Part shown: positions 8,503 through 18,140 of the stretch, one piece after another
How the letters are laid out: each line of letters opens with the position of its first letter
How positions within the stretch are numbered: position 1 is the first letter of the stretch
Source: Cohnella sp. AR92
GTDB taxonomy: Bacteria; Bacillota; Bacilli; Paenibacillales; Paenibacillaceae
Reading direction: 5' to 3'
Assembly (NCBI RefSeq): GCF_003990975.1
Contig: NZ_RZJR01000006.1
Coordinates: 124,001-188,000, forward strand
DNA length: 64,000 nt
The notes under the pieces: model-generated
The model's input: the letters and a program-made list of their open reading frames with translations, nothing else
What the model was told of the DNA's origin: nothing
Databases searched by the model: none
Made by a program: the position numbers and the translations under genes

Positions 8503-9602
8503 GGAGGGAACAATCCATCACGGCTAGACAGCTGTTCGCGCTCGTCTTGATGACTCAGCTGGGGACCGAAGTGTTATCCTTGCCTCATGTGGAGTCGGGA
8601 ATCGCGGCTCAGGATTCTTGGCTTGCCGTTCTTCTCTCCGGATTGGCGGGGCAACTCGGGATCCTCGTGCTCTGGCGGCTGGGAAGCCGTTATCCGGAAC
8701 GGAACTACTTCTCCTATACGGCTTCTATTGTCGGCATTCCCGCGAAGAGCCTGATCAATCTCCTTTACGGAAGCTATTACGTCTTCTCCGGCTTATTGCT
8801 CGGCCTGCAGTACTCCGACATCCTGAATCGGTGGCTGTTTATCTACACGCCGAGATGGATCATCTTGCTGCTGATCCTGATTGTATGCGGATTTGCCGCA
8901 ACGGCCTCTCTCCGCCAATTGGCTAATGTCGTTCAAACCTTTATCCTTTTCCCGATCTTGGGATTCCTGTTGATCCTCTTCAGCGGAGTCTATGGTTATG
9001 ATGCGACGAATCTGCTTCCCGTGCTATCTAATGGATGGTCGCCCGTACTGAGAGGAGCGTATGCGGCGTTTAGCGCTTATGTCGGGTACGAGGTGCTTCT
9101 CTATGCGTACCCGTATGTGGATGGAAAGGGCGGCGCTCCAAGAATCCTTCTGACGATGACTCTAGCCAACGGCTGCACGACCGCCTTCTATGTCATCGTC
9201 TGCCTGATTTGCTCGACCATGTTCAGCACGAGGCAGCTAAACGTCATTCCCGAGCCGATCGTCTTCATCTTGAAGAACTATAGGGTTCAGGTGCTGCAGA
9301 GCATCGATACTCTATTTCTTATTTTCTACCTATCCGTCGTTACGGCAACGCTTATCGTATATTACTTCCTGGCGGCCAAAGCTTACATGAATCTTCGCAA
9401 TCAAGGCTTAGGCAGACAAGGCGCATGGGTATGGGGGAGCGTCGCGATCTGTTTCGTCTTCGGCTTATTCATCCGGAAGCGCGGCTTGATTCTCGAAATC
9501 GCGTCCATTCAAGATCGAATGTCCGTATTCTTCGTGGTTGCCGTGCCGTTCCTCTTGCTGATCGTGGCCGGAATTCGACGTTACGGAGGGATCAAGAGTT
9601 GA
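8499..9602 (+). CDS. spore germination protein, GerB family (receptor B subunit)
   Basis: A 367-residue APC-superfamily-like membrane protein with ten expected helices, beginning MRREQSITARQLFALVL. This is the putative ligand-binding subunit of the receptor. The ATG at 8499 overlaps the upstream stop by 4 bases; an ATG at 8490 is in frame but has no room for a ribosome site. The open frame extends much further upstream inside gerA, but that part is spurious. Its TGA overlaps the TTG start of the gerC-type gene. Confidence 0.93.
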   Translation: MRREQSITARQLFALVLMTQLGTEVLSLPHVESGIAAQDSWLAVLLSGLAGQLGILVLWRLGSRYPERNYFSYTASIVGIPAKSLINLLYGSYYVFSGLLLGLQYSDILNRWLFIYTPRWIILLLILIVCGFAATASLRQLANVVQTFILFPILGFLLILFSGVYGYDATNLLPVLSNGWSPVLRGAYAAFSAYVGYEVLLYAYPYVDGKGGAPRILLTMTLANGCTTAFYVIVCLICSTMFSTRQLNVIPEPIVFILKNYRVQVLQSIDTLFLIFYLSVVTATLIVYYFLAAKAYMNLRNQGLGRQGAWVWGSVAICFVFGLFIRKRGLILEIASIQDRMSVFFVVAVPFLLLIVAGIRRYGGIKS

Positions 9603-10699
9603 GGAAGAAGGGATCCGTTCTCTTCCTATGCTTGCTGTTGACGGGGTGTTGGGATCAACTGCAGCTCAAAAAGCTGCTGTTCGTCGATGTTGTCGGGATC
9701 GATTACGCGGACAATCAACAGAAGCTCAAGGTAGACTTTATCATCTCATCGCTTCAAGAGGCCAATCAAGGGGGCGGCAAACCGTCCAGCCTATTCATTG
9801 GCTCGTCGGGAAGCAGCCTCTATGAAGCAGTGGCGAAGACGAACAAAGAATTGTCAGGCAACCTCTCCGTCCTGGAAACCCGGTTATATCTCATCAGTCC
9901 CCGTTTTGCGAGGGATAAGCCTTTATCATACCTGGATTCAACGGCCCAGTTTATGTCGAACCCCTTATATGCTTATTTAGCGCTTTATGACGGCGATCTC
10001 AGCGAACTCCTGGGTAGGAAGACGATAAAGGAACGCACGGTCCCCGATTTCCTAATCGGTCTGTTGGACGACGAGAAGGAGAGAGGGAAGATCCCTTCGA
10101 ATAAGCTGCTGCACTATATCCTCGGCGGTACGGAATTCAGGAACGATTTCGCGCTGAACCGATTCGAGCCCTATCAAGACGGCGTTCGGCTAAGCGGGAC
10201 GTCCCTGTTCACGAACGGCAAATACACCGGGATCAATCTGACAAACGAACAAACGCAGCTCGCGAATCTCTTGGACGGTGCGGCAGGCCGATCCCAATTG
10301 ATCATAGGCGAAGTGAATAACGATAATTATTCGGCTTTCGTCCAGGGATCCAAACGATCGATTCGAGTGATCGCAGCGGACAAAGACGTCAAAGAAGTGG
10401 ACATCGAGTTAAAAGTGGAGCTGAAATTGGTGGAGCAGGATTTAAACCGAGAAAAATACACCGACGAAAAATTGGCCGAGCTCGAAAAGGGGATAGCGCA
10501 AAATATGGAATCCCTTGCCGAGGAAGTCTTTGCGACGTTGAAGAAAGCGAATTGCGACTATTTCCAATTGGCGCATGAGATTGCCGCCCATCACCCCAGG
10601 CTTTATCGGGGGATGAACTGGGAACAAGAGTATCCGAAGCTTCGCATGAAGCCGATCGTTAAAGTAACTATTCTAAACAGCGGGATCCTGGAATCCTAA
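9599..10699 (+). CDS. spore germination lipoprotein, GerC family (receptor C subunit)
   Basis: 366 residues. A basic start (LRKKGS) and hydrophobic stretch lead to lipobox LLTGC followed by WDQ, so it is a lipoprotein facing the outside of the inner spore membrane. The TTG at 9599 follows GGAGGG by 7 bases and overlaps the gerB stop (TTGA). The longer frame upstream is inside gerB and is not coding. It completes the A-B-C receptor operon. Confidence 0.92.
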   Translation: MRKKGSVLFLCLLLTGCWDQLQLKKLLFVDVVGIDYADNQQKLKVDFIISSLQEANQGGGKPSSLFIGSSGSSLYEAVAKTNKELSGNLSVLETRLYLISPRFARDKPLSYLDSTAQFMSNPLYAYLALYDGDLSELLGRKTIKERTVPDFLIGLLDDEKERGKIPSNKLLHYILGGTEFRNDFALNRFEPYQDGVRLSGTSLFTNGKYTGINLTNEQTQLANLLDGAAGRSQLIIGEVNNDNYSAFVQGSKRSIRVIAADKDVKEVDIELKVELKLVEQDLNREKYTDEKLAELEKGIAQNMESLAEEVFATLKKANCDYFQLAHEIAAHHPRLYRGMNWEQEYPKLRMKPIVKVTILNSGILES

Positions 10700-10715
10700 T
10701 TTCCGGGTTCCCGCA

Positions 10716-10765
10716 TTGACACGACGCCGAACGGCGTCTTACAATCGAATTGTCACCTTAAGGTG
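10716..10765 (+). promoter_or_regulatory. promoter and operator of the ArsR/SRPBCC operon
   Basis: TTGACA at 10716-10721 and TACAAT at 10740-10745, spacing 18. The spacer holds an inverted repeat GACGCCG-AA-CGGCGTC (10723-10738). Just past the -10 is a perfect 12-base palindrome CACCTTAAGGTG (10754-10765). The second element has the form CACC-N4-GGTG, which recurs in the promoter at 34484-34513. The likely binder is the ArsR protein encoded immediately downstream. Confidence 0.75.
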
Positions 10766-10802
10766 TCCATTTGGATAATCGAAGCAAATAGGAGAGGGTG
10801 TT

Positions 10803-11135
10803 GTGAGCGGAACCACTGTTGTGCGGGATGTATTCGACGCGATCGCGGATCCGACCCGGCGTCGGCTGATTCGCTTGTTGGCGGAGGGCAAGGAGACGCC
10901 GCTTCATGAATTGACGATCCATTTCCAGATGGGCCGTACGGCGGTATCGAAGCACCTGACGATTCTTAAAGAAGCGGATTTGGTCGTCGACCGCAAAGTA
11001 GGCAGAGAGACGAGGTTCAAGCTGAATCCCGCTCCCCTTCGGGAAGTACAAGACTGGCTGTCTTTCTATAGCAAGTTCTGGCAGGACAATCTCATGCGCT
11101 TGGGGCAACTATTGGAGGAGGAAGAAGAAGAATGA
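10803..11135 (+). CDS. ArsR-family regulator paired with an SRPBCC protein
   Basis: A 110-residue winged-helix protein (DPTRRRLIRLLAEG, then MGRTAVSKHLTILKEADLV). It has no metal-binding cysteine motif and resembles the SdpR-type group found next to SRPBCC genes. GTG start after GGAGAGGG. The C-terminus is strikingly acidic (LLEEEEEE). Its stop overlaps the next start (ATGA), so translation is coupled. It probably represses its own operon. Confidence 0.9.
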   Translation: MSGTTVVRDVFDAIADPTRRRLIRLLAEGKETPLHELTIHFQMGRTAVSKHLTILKEADLVVDRKVGRETRFKLNPAPLREVQDWLSFYSKFWQDNLMRLGQLLEEEEEE

Positions 11136-11527
11136 GTTTAACGTTAACCTTGGATTTCCAATACAAGACGACGATCGAGAAGCTTTGGGCCGCTTTAACC
11201 GATTCGAAGAAGCTGGCCAAATGGACGTTGGAGAACGACTTTAAGCCCATCGTCGGGCATCAGTTCACGTTCCGGGCTCAGCCGACCGAATTCTGGGACG
11301 GAATCATCCAAGGAGAAGTGCTGATCGTGGAGGAGCCTACGCGGTTGTCCTATACCTGGGCGGGCGGGGAAAAGCATACGGTTACGTGGACGCTTCAGGA
11401 TCTCGGGGGCGGCCAGGTTAACCTTCATCTCGAACAGTCCGGCATCTCGAACGAACGGGCGCTTGGCGGGGCCAAGTACGGCTGGACGAACTGGAACGGC
11501 GAGCTCGAGAAGCTGCTTGCGGAATAA
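11132..11527 (+). CDS. SRPBCC (AHSA1-like) domain protein
   Basis: 131 residues forming one START/Bet v 1-like ligand-binding fold. The typical family pattern of KLWAALTDSKKLAKWT at the front and WTNWNGELEKLL at the end is present. Translationally coupled to the ArsR regulator; such pairs are common and the SRPBCC protein may bind the hydrophobic inducer. Ligand unknown. Confidence 0.88.
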   Translation: MSLTLTLDFQYKTTIEKLWAALTDSKKLAKWTLENDFKPIVGHQFTFRAQPTEFWDGIIQGEVLIVEEPTRLSYTWAGGEKHTVTWTLQDLGGGQVNLHLEQSGISNERALGGAKYGWTNWNGELEKLLAE

Positions 11528-11557
11528 GCTAGCCGAAGATCAAGGAAGGAGGCCGGC

Positions 11558-13813
11558 ATGAGCGAAGCCAACCAAGAATTTATCGTCATTAACGGAGCCA
11601 GGGAGAACAACCTCAAGAACGTATCGCTGCGAATTCCCAAACGGCAAATCACGATCTTCACCGGGGTATCCGGATCCGGGAAGTCGTCGATCGTCTTCGA
11701 CACGATCGCGTCGGAATCCGCGAGATTGCTGAATGAGAACTTCAGCATGTTCGTGCGTACTTTCTTGCCGCGTTATCCGCAGCCGGACACGGACGGGATC
11801 GAGAATCTCAGCATGGCCGTAATCGTGGATCAGAAGAGGCTGGGCGGAGGCTCCCATTCCACGATGGGGACGATTACCGACATTACGCCTATCCTGCGCC
11901 TACTCTTCTCCCGAGTAGGACAACCGCATGTTGGATCGGCGAATCTGTTCTCGTTTAACGATCCATTAGGCATGTGTCCGCAATGCAACGGGATCGGACG
12001 CAGCTTGTGCATCGATAAGAGCAAAGCGGTGGACATGTCGAAGTCGTTGAATGAAGGCGCCATCCGGCTGCCGGATTATTCGGTGGACAGCTTCGATTGG
12101 ACGATGGTCGTGCAGTCGGGCTCCTTCGATCCCGACAAGAAACTGAGCGATTATTCGGAAGAGGAGCTCGAGGAGCTGCTGTACGGCAAGGCGAAGAAGG
12201 TAGCGACTTCCTTCGGCGGAAAGTCCGTGAACATAACCGTAGAAGGCTTCCTGGAGAAGTTCGCCAACAAGTACATCAAGCGCGATATCAAAACGATGTC
12301 CGAACGCACTCAAGAGAAGGTTGCGCCGTTCATCATAGAAGGAACCTGCCCCAGCTGCCTAGGCGCGAGGCTGAGTCAGGCCGCATTAGGCTGCAAGATC
12401 GACAACCTTAACATAGCCGATATGTGCGCGATGGAGGTTGGGCGGCTCATCGAAGTCGTCCGCGGCTTGGACATCCCGGAAGCGGCGCCGGTCATCAAGT
12501 CTCTGGCGGAACGGCTGCAGCATCTGGCTGATATCGGGCTTGAGTACCTGACGTTGGACCGGGAGACCGATACGCTATCCGGCGGCGAGTCGCAGCGGGT
12601 CAAGATGGTCAAGCACCTAAGCGGAAGCCTGGTGGATTGCACGTATATCTTCGACGAGCCCAGCATCGGCTTGCATCCGCGCGACGTTCACCGCTTGAAC
12701 GAGCTGCTTCGGAAGCTCCGCGACAAAGGCAACACCGTGATTGTCGTCGAGCATGACCCCGATGTGATCAAGGTAGCGGACCATATCGTAGACGTCGGTC
12801 CTTATGCGGGCAGCCGCGGCGGCACCATCGTCTATGAGGGCGGCTTCGAGGGCTTGCTCGAAGCAAATACGTTGACGGGAATTCACATGAAGCGTACGCT
12901 CCAAATCAAGCGGGAAAGCAGGCAGCCGACCGGGAAGCTGGCGATCCGGAATGCCAATCTTCACAACCTCCGGAATGTCAACGTCGACATTCCGACCGGA
13001 GTGTTGACCGTCGTAACCGGCGTCGCCGGTTCGGGCAAGAGCACGCTGATTAACGATGTCTTCCTCAGCCAGCATCCGGATGCAATCGTCATCGACCAAT
13101 CGGCGATCGGGGTGTCTACGCGCTCCAATCCGGCCACCTACACCGGCATCATGGATGATATCCGCAAGGCGTTCGCATCCGTTAACAAGGTGAACCAAGG
13201 CTTGTTCAGCTTCAACTCCAAGGGAGCCTGCGAGAACTGCCAAGGACTCGGCGTCGTCTATACCGACCTATCCTTCTTCGAAAGCGTGAAGACGCCGTGC
13301 GATGCCTGCGGCGGCAAGCGGTTCAAGGAAGAGGTTCTTGCTTACCGGTACAACGGCAAGAACATTGCCGATGTGTTGGAGATGACGGTAGAGCAAGCGT
13401 TGGAGTTCTTCCCGCTCAAGGAAGTCGGGCGCAAGCTTCAGGCGATGAGCGACGTGGGGTTGAATTATTTGAAGCTTGGCCAACCTCTCAGCACGCTCTC
13501 CGGCGGCGAATGCCAGCGCATTAAGCTGGCTAGCGAGCTCCATAAGCAAGGCAGCGTCTATGTGATGGACGAGCCGACGACCGGCCTGCATATGTCCGAT
13601 ATCGGCCACCTGCTGGAGATCATGAACCGCCTCGTGGAAGCAGGGAATACGGTCATTGTCATCGAGCATAACCTTGATGTCATCAGCCGTGCGGATTGGA
13701 TCATCGATATGGGACCGGACGGAGGCAGCAATGGCGGGCAGGTGGTGTTCGAAGGCACGCCTGCGCAGATCGTTCACGCGGAGCAATCGATTACGGGGAA
13801 ATATCTGGGTTGA
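11558..13813 (+). CDS. UvrA-like excinuclease ATPase (short, DrrC-like)
   Basis: 751 residues with two ABC ATPase domains. The first has Walker A GVSGSGKSSIV and signature LSGGESQRVKMVK; the second has VAGSGKST and LSGGECQRIKLAS. Zinc-type CxxC pairs are present (CPQC, CPSC, CENC, CDAC). It is about 200 residues shorter than housekeeping UvrA and resembles the UvrA2/DrrC group linked to DNA-damaging drug resistance. It lies 30 bases after the SRPBCC gene and is probably in the same regulated operon. A terminator follows. Confidence 0.9.
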   Translation: MSEANQEFIVINGARENNLKNVSLRIPKRQITIFTGVSGSGKSSIVFDTIASESARLLNENFSMFVRTFLPRYPQPDTDGIENLSMAVIVDQKRLGGGSHSTMGTITDITPILRLLFSRVGQPHVGSANLFSFNDPLGMCPQCNGIGRSLCIDKSKAVDMSKSLNEGAIRLPDYSVDSFDWTMVVQSGSFDPDKKLSDYSEEELEELLYGKAKKVATSFGGKSVNITVEGFLEKFANKYIKRDIKTMSERTQEKVAPFIIEGTCPSCLGARLSQAALGCKIDNLNIADMCAMEVGRLIEVVRGLDIPEAAPVIKSLAERLQHLADIGLEYLTLDRETDTLSGGESQRVKMVKHLSGSLVDCTYIFDEPSIGLHPRDVHRLNELLRKLRDKGNTVIVVEHDPDVIKVADHIVDVGPYAGSRGGTIVYEGGFEGLLEANTLTGIHMKRTLQIKRESRQPTGKLAIRNANLHNLRNVNVDIPTGVLTVVTGVAGSGKSTLINDVFLSQHPDAIVIDQSAIGVSTRSNPATYTGIMDDIRKAFASVNKVNQGLFSFNSKGACENCQGLGVVYTDLSFFESVKTPCDACGGKRFKEEVLAYRYNGKNIADVLEMTVEQALEFFPLKEVGRKLQAMSDVGLNYLKLGQPLSTLSGGECQRIKLASELHKQGSVYVMDEPTTGLHMSDIGHLLEIMNRLVEAGNTVIVIEHNLDVISRADWIIDMGPDGGSNGGQVVFEGTPAQIVHAEQSITGKYLG

Positions 13814-13816
13814 ATG

Positions 13817-13846
13817 AAAGAGCCTCGCAGAGAGGCTCTTTTGCTT
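13817..13846 (+). terminator. terminator of the UvrA-like operon
   Basis: AAAGAGCCTC and GAGGCTCTTT arms with a 5-base loop, followed by TTGCTTTT. It abuts the stop of the convergent DinB-family gene and may act in both directions. Confidence 0.85.
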
Positions 13847-14284
13847 TTAAATTTGTCTGAGATGATGCTCCATATGTTCGAGGTAGTCATCGATCAGCCA
13901 CTCCAGCGAGACAATCTTCGCTTCGCCAACGTCGCAAGAGTTCTTTAATTTGTCTTCCGAGATATTCTCTAGGACGGCGACGATCTGATTATTTAATGCT
14001 GCCCATAAATTCAACAGGTGAGCGGTGGGCAGGGCACGATAATTCATCCGATCTACCCATTGATCTTGCTCGTATTTCAATACTTGATAAGGCAGCGGCT
14101 CATATTGCGCGCGAACGAACCGCTGCAGATTGACCAGAGCGGAGTCGCACAGATGGCCAAGAATTTCTTTTTTAGACCATTTATTAGGTTGAGGCTTGGC
14201 GGTGAGATTTTCCTCCGGAATAGCTTGAATCTTTAAGGGAACTTCGGTAATCAATTCCTTTAATTTTGCTAATGCATGGGTCAT
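13847..14284 (-). CDS. DinB-family protein
   Basis: A 145-residue four-helix-bundle protein of the DinB/YfiT superfamily, with WSKKEILGHLCDSALVN near the front and a C-terminal DDYLEHMEHHLRQI supplying histidines for a metal site. Many members are bacillithiol-dependent transferases, which suits a bacillithiol-making host. Monocistronic by position. Specific reaction unknown. Confidence 0.8.
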   Translation of the reverse strand: MTHALAKLKELITEVPLKIQAIPEENLTAKPQPNKWSKKEILGHLCDSALVNLQRFVRAQYEPLPYQVLKYEQDQWVDRMNYRALPTAHLLNLWAALNNQIVAVLENISEDKLKNSCDVGEAKIVSLEWLIDDYLEHMEHHLRQI

Positions 14285-14368
14285 ATGACTTCACCTATCC
14301 CTCGTTTTACTAGATTATATCAGCGCGCATATCCGTAAGCCAATTTAGCAATTACGAGAGACGATTAA

Positions 14369-15526
14369 TCATTTCAATCTGGCTTTATACTTGCCCGAGT
14401 GACGAATCAGAACCGAGACTCTCACGCGGCGCAGATCGACTTTATTCATATCCAGCTGATCGGTCACGTTGCGCTTCCAAGTCTGATAATGGAATCGGTA
14501 GAGATGATTGGTCAGGTTGTAGACATCCGCGTTAATCCGCTTGCCTTCCTCGAACGTTGTTTGTACGGCTTCTTCCACGTTCTCGCGAATTTGCTGCACT
14601 AGGAACGATTCGGGGACCTCTTGAAGCATCTCGTCCACATAAGCTTCCATGCTTATGCCCACGTCGAATCGGACGATCCCGCCGGACACGCTGTGCCGGA
14701 TTTTGACTTTGGGTTTCACCAGAACGAGGAGCGCGGCCGGCTGCTCGTTCTTGAATACGGTGAGTTTGGTACGATGCGTTCGTTCATTCATATACCTCAG
14801 GCCGATCGCTTGATCCATCGTCAGCTTGCCGGAAAGTTTCTCCGAAGCGAATACGTAATACCCGTTCAGCTTTACCGTCGGAACCTTCTTGCCTCCTTCG
14901 GTCCAAGTCGAATCGTCCAATGCCAACTCGGGAAAAAGCAGCGTTCGGCTCCGTTCGAAATAATCCGAGACGAACCGGTTGAGATAGATCGGAGCGATAT
15001 CGGAGAACTGCCGAAAGGTCTGATCCGGCTTCATGAGCCTGGAATCATAAGGCGAATAGCCGAAATACGGCGAGAATTCCAATATCCGTTCGATCGGTTC
15101 GTCGGTTCCGAATACCCACACGTTATAACGAAGATCGCGATAGCGATTAATGGAATCGACCAAGCTCTCGATCGTTACGTTCTCAAGCGCCTGCCTGGTG
15201 AAGACGATCGAAGAGATGTGACCCCAATAAACCGGCTCCTGCTCCGATTGGTAAAGATGGAACATCGATTCCGCGACCGTCTCGCCTTGGGAGATGCCGA
15301 CGATGGAGGTTGCCGCCTTCGTCTGTTGGCCGGTCCTCTTGGCGATATTGGCCAAGTTCAACGATTGCGCATACATCGTATAGGCATTGTTGCGGTAATC
15401 GACGCCGATCGTCGACCCGTAGGTAAGCTGGCGCGCATCGTGAAAGTCCCAGCATGCGGTCAACAGGGTGAAGACGAGTAGAAGGAATGTCATCCGAATT
15501 GTACGAACGAAAGCGAGTATTGCCAT
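14369..15526 (-). CDS. spore germination lipoprotein, GerC family (second copy, C')
   Basis: 385 residues if started at ATG 15526, which gives a signal ending in lipobox LLTAC followed by WD and matches the length of its neighbour. In-frame starts at 15544 and 15493 are possible; the frame further upstream is spurious because it runs into the neighbouring gene. It is a clear paralogue of the gene at 15561-16721 (shared blocks such as IYLNRFVSDYFE and PYFGYSPYDSRLMKPDQT). It is the last gene of a B-A-C-C' receptor operon. Confidence 0.88.
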   Translation of the reverse strand: MAILAFVRTIRMTFLLLVFTLLTACWDFHDARQLTYGSTIGVDYRNNAYTMYAQSLNLANIAKRTGQQTKAATSIVGISQGETVAESMFHLYQSEQEPVYWGHISSIVFTRQALENVTIESLVDSINRYRDLRYNVWVFGTDEPIERILEFSPYFGYSPYDSRLMKPDQTFRQFSDIAPIYLNRFVSDYFERSRTLLFPELALDDSTWTEGGKKVPTVKLNGYYVFASEKLSGKLTMDQAIGLRYMNERTHRTKLTVFKNEQPAALLVLVKPKVKIRHSVSGGIVRFDVGISMEAYVDEMLQEVPESFLVQQIRENVEEAVQTTFEEGKRINADVYNLTNHLYRFHYQTWKRNVTDQLDMNKVDLRRVRVSVLIRHSGKYKARLK

Positions 15527-15560
15527 TCTCCGATTCGCCCCCATGAAGCGATTGAATGCT

Positions 15561-16721
15561 TTAACGCAATCTGCCTTTGTATTTGCCGGTATTCTGGAGC
15601 AAGAAAGAAACTTCGACGCGGCCGAGCTCCACTTTGGACATATCAATGCTCGGGCCGATCGTACGCTTCCAGGTTCCATAATGGTATCGGAATAGAGGAA
15701 GCGTCAGATTCAGCACATCCGCGTTCAGCTTCTTGCCTTTCTCGAACGTCTCTCGAACCTGCTGCTCCACGTTCTTCTCTACCTGCCGTTCCAACTCGTT
15801 CAGCGGTATATCCTGCAGCAACTCGTCTATGTTGCCTTGCAGTCGAATCTTGACGTCGAAGCGAGCGACTCCGTTCGCGACCGAGGGACGAATCTTCACT
15901 CGAGGTTTGTTAAGGACGATCAAAGAAGCAGCCTTGCCGGAGCGATGGATGACCATCGGCATCCGGACGGAATGCTTATCCATGTAACGTCTTCCCTTGA
16001 GCTCCTCTTCCGACAACGAGCCGACATAGGGTCTAGGCGAGAAGATGTAGCACCCGTTCATGATTAACTCCGGCGCTTGTTCGCCGCCTTCCTTCCAGGA
16101 AGTGCTGTCGATATCCAGCTTCGGAATCATCACCGTCTTGCCGTTCTCGAAGTAGTCCGAGACGAACCGGTTCAGATAGATGGGCTTGATATTGGAGAAC
16201 TGGCGATACGTCTGGTCCGGCTTCATCAACCGCGAATCGTACGGCGAGAAGCCGAAGTAAGGAGCCAGATTCTCCAGCTTATCGATCGGCTCATCGGTTC
16301 CGTACACCCAGACGTTGTATCTCAGCTCCCGGAAGCGGTTGACGGAGTCGACCAGGCTGTCGATTTGGACGTTCTCCAAGGCTTTCCTGCTGAAGATAAT
16401 CGCGGAGATATGCCCCCAGTACACGAACTGTTGTTCGGAGCGATAGAGATTGAACATGGCGTCCGTAACGGTGTCGCCGGTCGCGACTCCGACGACGGCT
16501 TTATGCCTGGTTGGGCGTTCGCCCTCCCGTTGGGCAATATTCATGAAGCTGAGCGCCTGCGCGTACAGAACGTACTTCTTATCCTTGTAATCGATGCCGA
16601 TCGTCGTGATGAAGGAAATGTGGTGAACCTCGTGATAATCCCAGCAACCCGTCGTTAGCAGCATGGCTTGCGCGAGCGTGATTAGAAGAGCAAGGAATCG
16701 AACCGCCTTCCGCATGGACAT
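15561..16721 (-). CDS. spore germination lipoprotein, GerC family
   Basis: 386 residues, signal peptide with lipobox LLTTGC then WDYHE. It starts right after the stop of the gerA-type gene, so translation is likely coupled. It shares blocks with the downstream copy throughout its length, which indicates a tandem duplication. Known C subunits are lipid-anchored partners of the A and B subunits. Confidence 0.92.
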   Translation of the reverse strand: MSMRKAVRFLALLITLAQAMLLTTGCWDYHEVHHISFITTIGIDYKDKKYVLYAQALSFMNIAQREGERPTRHKAVVGVATGDTVTDAMFNLYRSEQQFVYWGHISAIIFSRKALENVQIDSLVDSVNRFRELRYNVWVYGTDEPIDKLENLAPYFGFSPYDSRLMKPDQTYRQFSNIKPIYLNRFVSDYFENGKTVMIPKLDIDSTSWKEGGEQAPELIMNGCYIFSPRPYVGSLSEEELKGRRYMDKHSVRMPMVIHRSGKAASLIVLNKPRVKIRPSVANGVARFDVKIRLQGNIDELLQDIPLNELERQVEKNVEQQVRETFEKGKKLNADVLNLTLPLFRYHYGTWKRTIGPSIDMSKVELGRVEVSFLLQNTGKYKGRLR

Positions 16722-18140
16722 CTACCCTTTGTTGTTTTTACGCAGATGATAAGGAACGAATCCGCCTAATTTGCGCGGCATCATGAGGAAAGCCCGAGCG
16801 ATATCTTTAATGTTCAAAGGAGTGACGGGCGCCAAGTACGGAACCCCGAACGAGGTGAGTCCCGACAGATAAACGATCAATAACAGGACAGACAGCAAGA
16901 AGCCGTACATGCCAAGGAGGGCGGCGAAGGCCAGCGAGAAGTAACGAAGAACGGCCACCGTTCCGGTCAGCGTCTGGCTGATCAGCGTTGAGCCGGCAAC
17001 CATGGCGATCGCGCCGATGACGACAAGGCTTGGCGAGATCAATCCCGCGCGAACGGCGGAATCGCCGATGATCAAGCCGCCGACGACGGTTAGCGTCTGC
17101 CCGATCATGGACGGCAGTCGATACCCCGCTTCCTTGAACAATTCCAGGAAGAACAGGACAAGGAACATCTCCATCGGCGCCGAGAGAGGAATTCCGAGCC
17201 GGGTCATGACGATCGTCGCCAAGAGTGGGAACGGAATCTGATCCTGGTGGAAACCGATAAGAGCGATAAAGAAGCTGGGAAGGAACGACGAGATCAACAA
17301 ACTGAACAGTCGAAGGGTCTGGCCGAAATTCGCGGTCAAGAAGCTGAAGTGGGAATCCTCCGGGGTCTTGATCAGCAGAAACAGCGATGCCGGAGCGACC
17401 ATGGCGCCGGGTACCCCGTCGACAAGGATGATAAACCGGCCTTTATTCAAGCAAGTCGCAATAAAATCCGCCCTTCCGGTATAGACCGAGAGTGGGAATA
17501 AGCTGTACGGGTGGTCGGAGATTCTCTCCTCTAATTGAGTCGTGCTTGACAGCTCGTCCAACTTGTCGGCAACGTCTTTAAGACGGCTGCGGATTTCCTT
17601 AAGCGTCGGTTCTTGGACTTTGCCTTTGAGGTAGAGCAAGCCGACCTTCGTTCGGCTTAAATTCCCGATCTCGATCACGTCCAAGCCGAGATTCGGCGTT
17701 GGCAGGCGCTTGCGAACCAAGCCGACATTGATCGAGAGCGACTCGACCAAGCCGTCCTTCGGTCCGCGGATCGAGACGTCCACGTTGGAAGCCTCCGTGG
17801 ATCGGTGAGGAATGCTGGCAATGGACAAGCTGAGCGGCTCCTCGAGGGAGTGGAAGAAGACAAGCGCGTGGCCCGCGAACACGGAGCGGACGACCGCATC
17901 CCGGTCTTTGGCTTCTTCCAGTTGAATGCGGCTCTCCGAACGGATCTTATTCATATCGGAGAAGCCGGTCAACTGATGGAGACGCGTCAATTCGGGCAGT
18001 ACCATCTCGTTGATCAACTGCTCTTCCACTAACGATTCGCAATAGACGAGCGATATTTCTTGACCGTCGGAATAAGCGTGGGGATAGAACAAGACATCCG
18101 CGCAAGGCGCAAACCATTCATGGACTTCTTCAAGACGCAT
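16722..18140 (-). CDS. spore germination protein, GerA family (second receptor)
   Basis: 472 residues with a soluble N-terminal half (IGNLSRTKVGLLYLKGKVQ motif near residue 165) and five or so membrane helices from about residue 245. AAGGAGG lies 11 bases before the ATG. It overlaps the end of the preceding gerB-type gene by 11 bases. In this operon the A subunit is second, after B, unlike the usual A-B-C order. Confidence 0.92.
   Translation of the reverse strand: MRLEEVHEWFAPCADVLFYPHAYSDGQEISLVYCESLVEEQLINEMVLPELTRLHQLTGFSDMNKIRSESRIQLEEAKDRDAVVRSVFAGHALVFFHSLEEPLSLSIASIPHRSTEASNVDVSIRGPKDGLVESLSINVGLVRKRLPTPNLGLDVIEIGNLSRTKVGLLYLKGKVQEPTLKEIRSRLKDVADKLDELSSTTQLEERISDHPYSLFPLSVYTGRADFIATCLNKGRFIILVDGVPGAMVAPASLFLLIKTPEDSHFSFLTANFGQTLRLFSLLISSFLPSFFIALIGFHQDQIPFPLLATIVMTRLGIPLSAPMEMFLVLFFLELFKEAGYRLPSMIGQTLTVVGGLIIGDSAVRAGLISPSLVVIGAIAMVAGSTLISQTLTGTVAVLRYFSLAFAALLGMYGFLLSVLLLIVYLSGLTSFGVPYLAPVTPLNIKDIARAFLMMPRKLGGFVPYHLRKNNKG

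Noticed and set aside
14621-15481. 286-residue plus-strand open frame
   Set aside because: It is antisense to a clear GerC lipoprotein gene, has no ribosome site and matches no family. It reflects codon bias of the real gene.
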